A stretch of DNA of 64,000 nt from Roseovarius marisflavi (GTDB taxonomy: Bacteria; Pseudomonadota; Alphaproteobacteria; Rhodobacterales; Rhodobacteraceae). Below, one piece after another: positions 63,816-64,000 of the stretch. The position numbers and the translations under genes are program-made. Below the pieces are notes generated by a model. The model searched no databases. It worked only from the letters and a program-made list of their open reading frames with translations, and was not told the origin of the DNA. Within the stretch, counting starts at the first letter, position 1; every line of letters starts with the position of its first letter. The stretch lies in NCBI RefSeq assembly GCF_900142625.1, contig NZ_FRBN01000010.1, forward strand, positions 62,001-126,000, written 5' to 3'.

Positions 63816-64000
63816 ACCGAGAAATACTAGCCCAGACGTAACCTTGTGAGCGGTGCTGGTCATGGTGTGATTCATCCATAATTCATCTACTACGGAATAA
63901 GTGACCGACAAAGTTGTGTCTGATTTGTTTCAAATATGAATAGTTTGAGGCAATCGCCCGATTTTGGCGCTTTTGGATCGAAATTGGTAACAGTCTCGTA
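63816..64000. other. Window end without supported gene
   Basis: AT-richer stretch upstream of protein B, likely its promoter region. No convincing start or motif was seen. Confidence 0.4.

Overview
The window looks like chromosomal DNA of a marine-type alphaproteobacterium of the Rhodobacteraceae (Roseobacter group). The base composition is GC-rich. Gene content and order (lptF-lptG-lptD-surA-pdxA-rsmA; pdhA-pdhB-pdhC with lipoyl domains on both E1-beta and E2; a TRAP dctPQM set; Hint-domain, retropepsin-like and DUF3445 proteins) are typical of that family. I saw no rRNA, tRNA, CRISPR array or prophage.

Layout. 1-2427: an ABC-transporter ATPase cut by the window edge, its DeoR-type regulator, and a divergent HAD hydrolase; a perfect 17-bp inverted repeat lies in the shared promoter. 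2428-3500: a decayed IS1182-like element. 3651-11768: a sulP-histidine kinase-response regulator operon on the minus strand, facing away from a TRAP transporter with an unusually large DctM. 11847-23200: translation and repair housekeeping genes (prfC, xth, ribA) mixed with a Hint-domain protein, a reductase-like SDR, an SSS symporter, an OmpR-type regulator, a CnoX-like thioredoxin, LON and Trm112 proteins, and a cytochrome b561-YceI fusion. 23364-29317: fatty-acid synthesis (fabD, fabG, acpP, fabF) with a HisA-like protein inside the cluster and mltG at the end. 29467-35915: a DksA-like protein, cysE, the pyruvate dehydrogenase operon with a small extra gene between pdhB and pdhC, an HD-domain protein and ftsB. 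36044-40230: an AidB-like flavoprotein, a DsrE-like exported protein behind a perfect FNR box, and pepA-holC.

40355-47837 is a tightly overlapping outer-membrane biogenesis operon (lptF, lptG, lptD, surA) that runs on into pdxA and rsmA. 47862-51582 holds a membrane-anchored aspartic protease, MarC, an ABC-F ATPase and ndk. 51955-56210 is a C1-assimilation block (sgaA, mcl, mtkA, mtkB): malate thiokinase, malyl-CoA lyase and serine-glyoxylate aminotransferase of the serine cycle. It diverges from a LuxR-family regulator whose receiver lacks the phospho-acceptor aspartate. 57080-57248 is a tandem palindromic repeat. 57260-63815 holds an orphan peptide-binding protein, purB, a DUF3445 (HODM-like) protein, and two similarly built membrane-anchored proteins of unknown function that flank an MltB-like lytic transglycosylase.

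The best candidates for undescribed biology are the two unknown membrane proteins around the transglycosylase (61303-63815), the pseudo-receiver regulator of the serine-cycle block with its dyad and terminator-like leader, the HisA paralogue with a catalytic Asp-to-Glu change, the FNR-controlled DsrE-like protein, the small DUF1488-like gene inside the pdh operon, and a 38-residue gene at 51655-51771. All functional statements come from reading motifs and gene order; no database search was possible.
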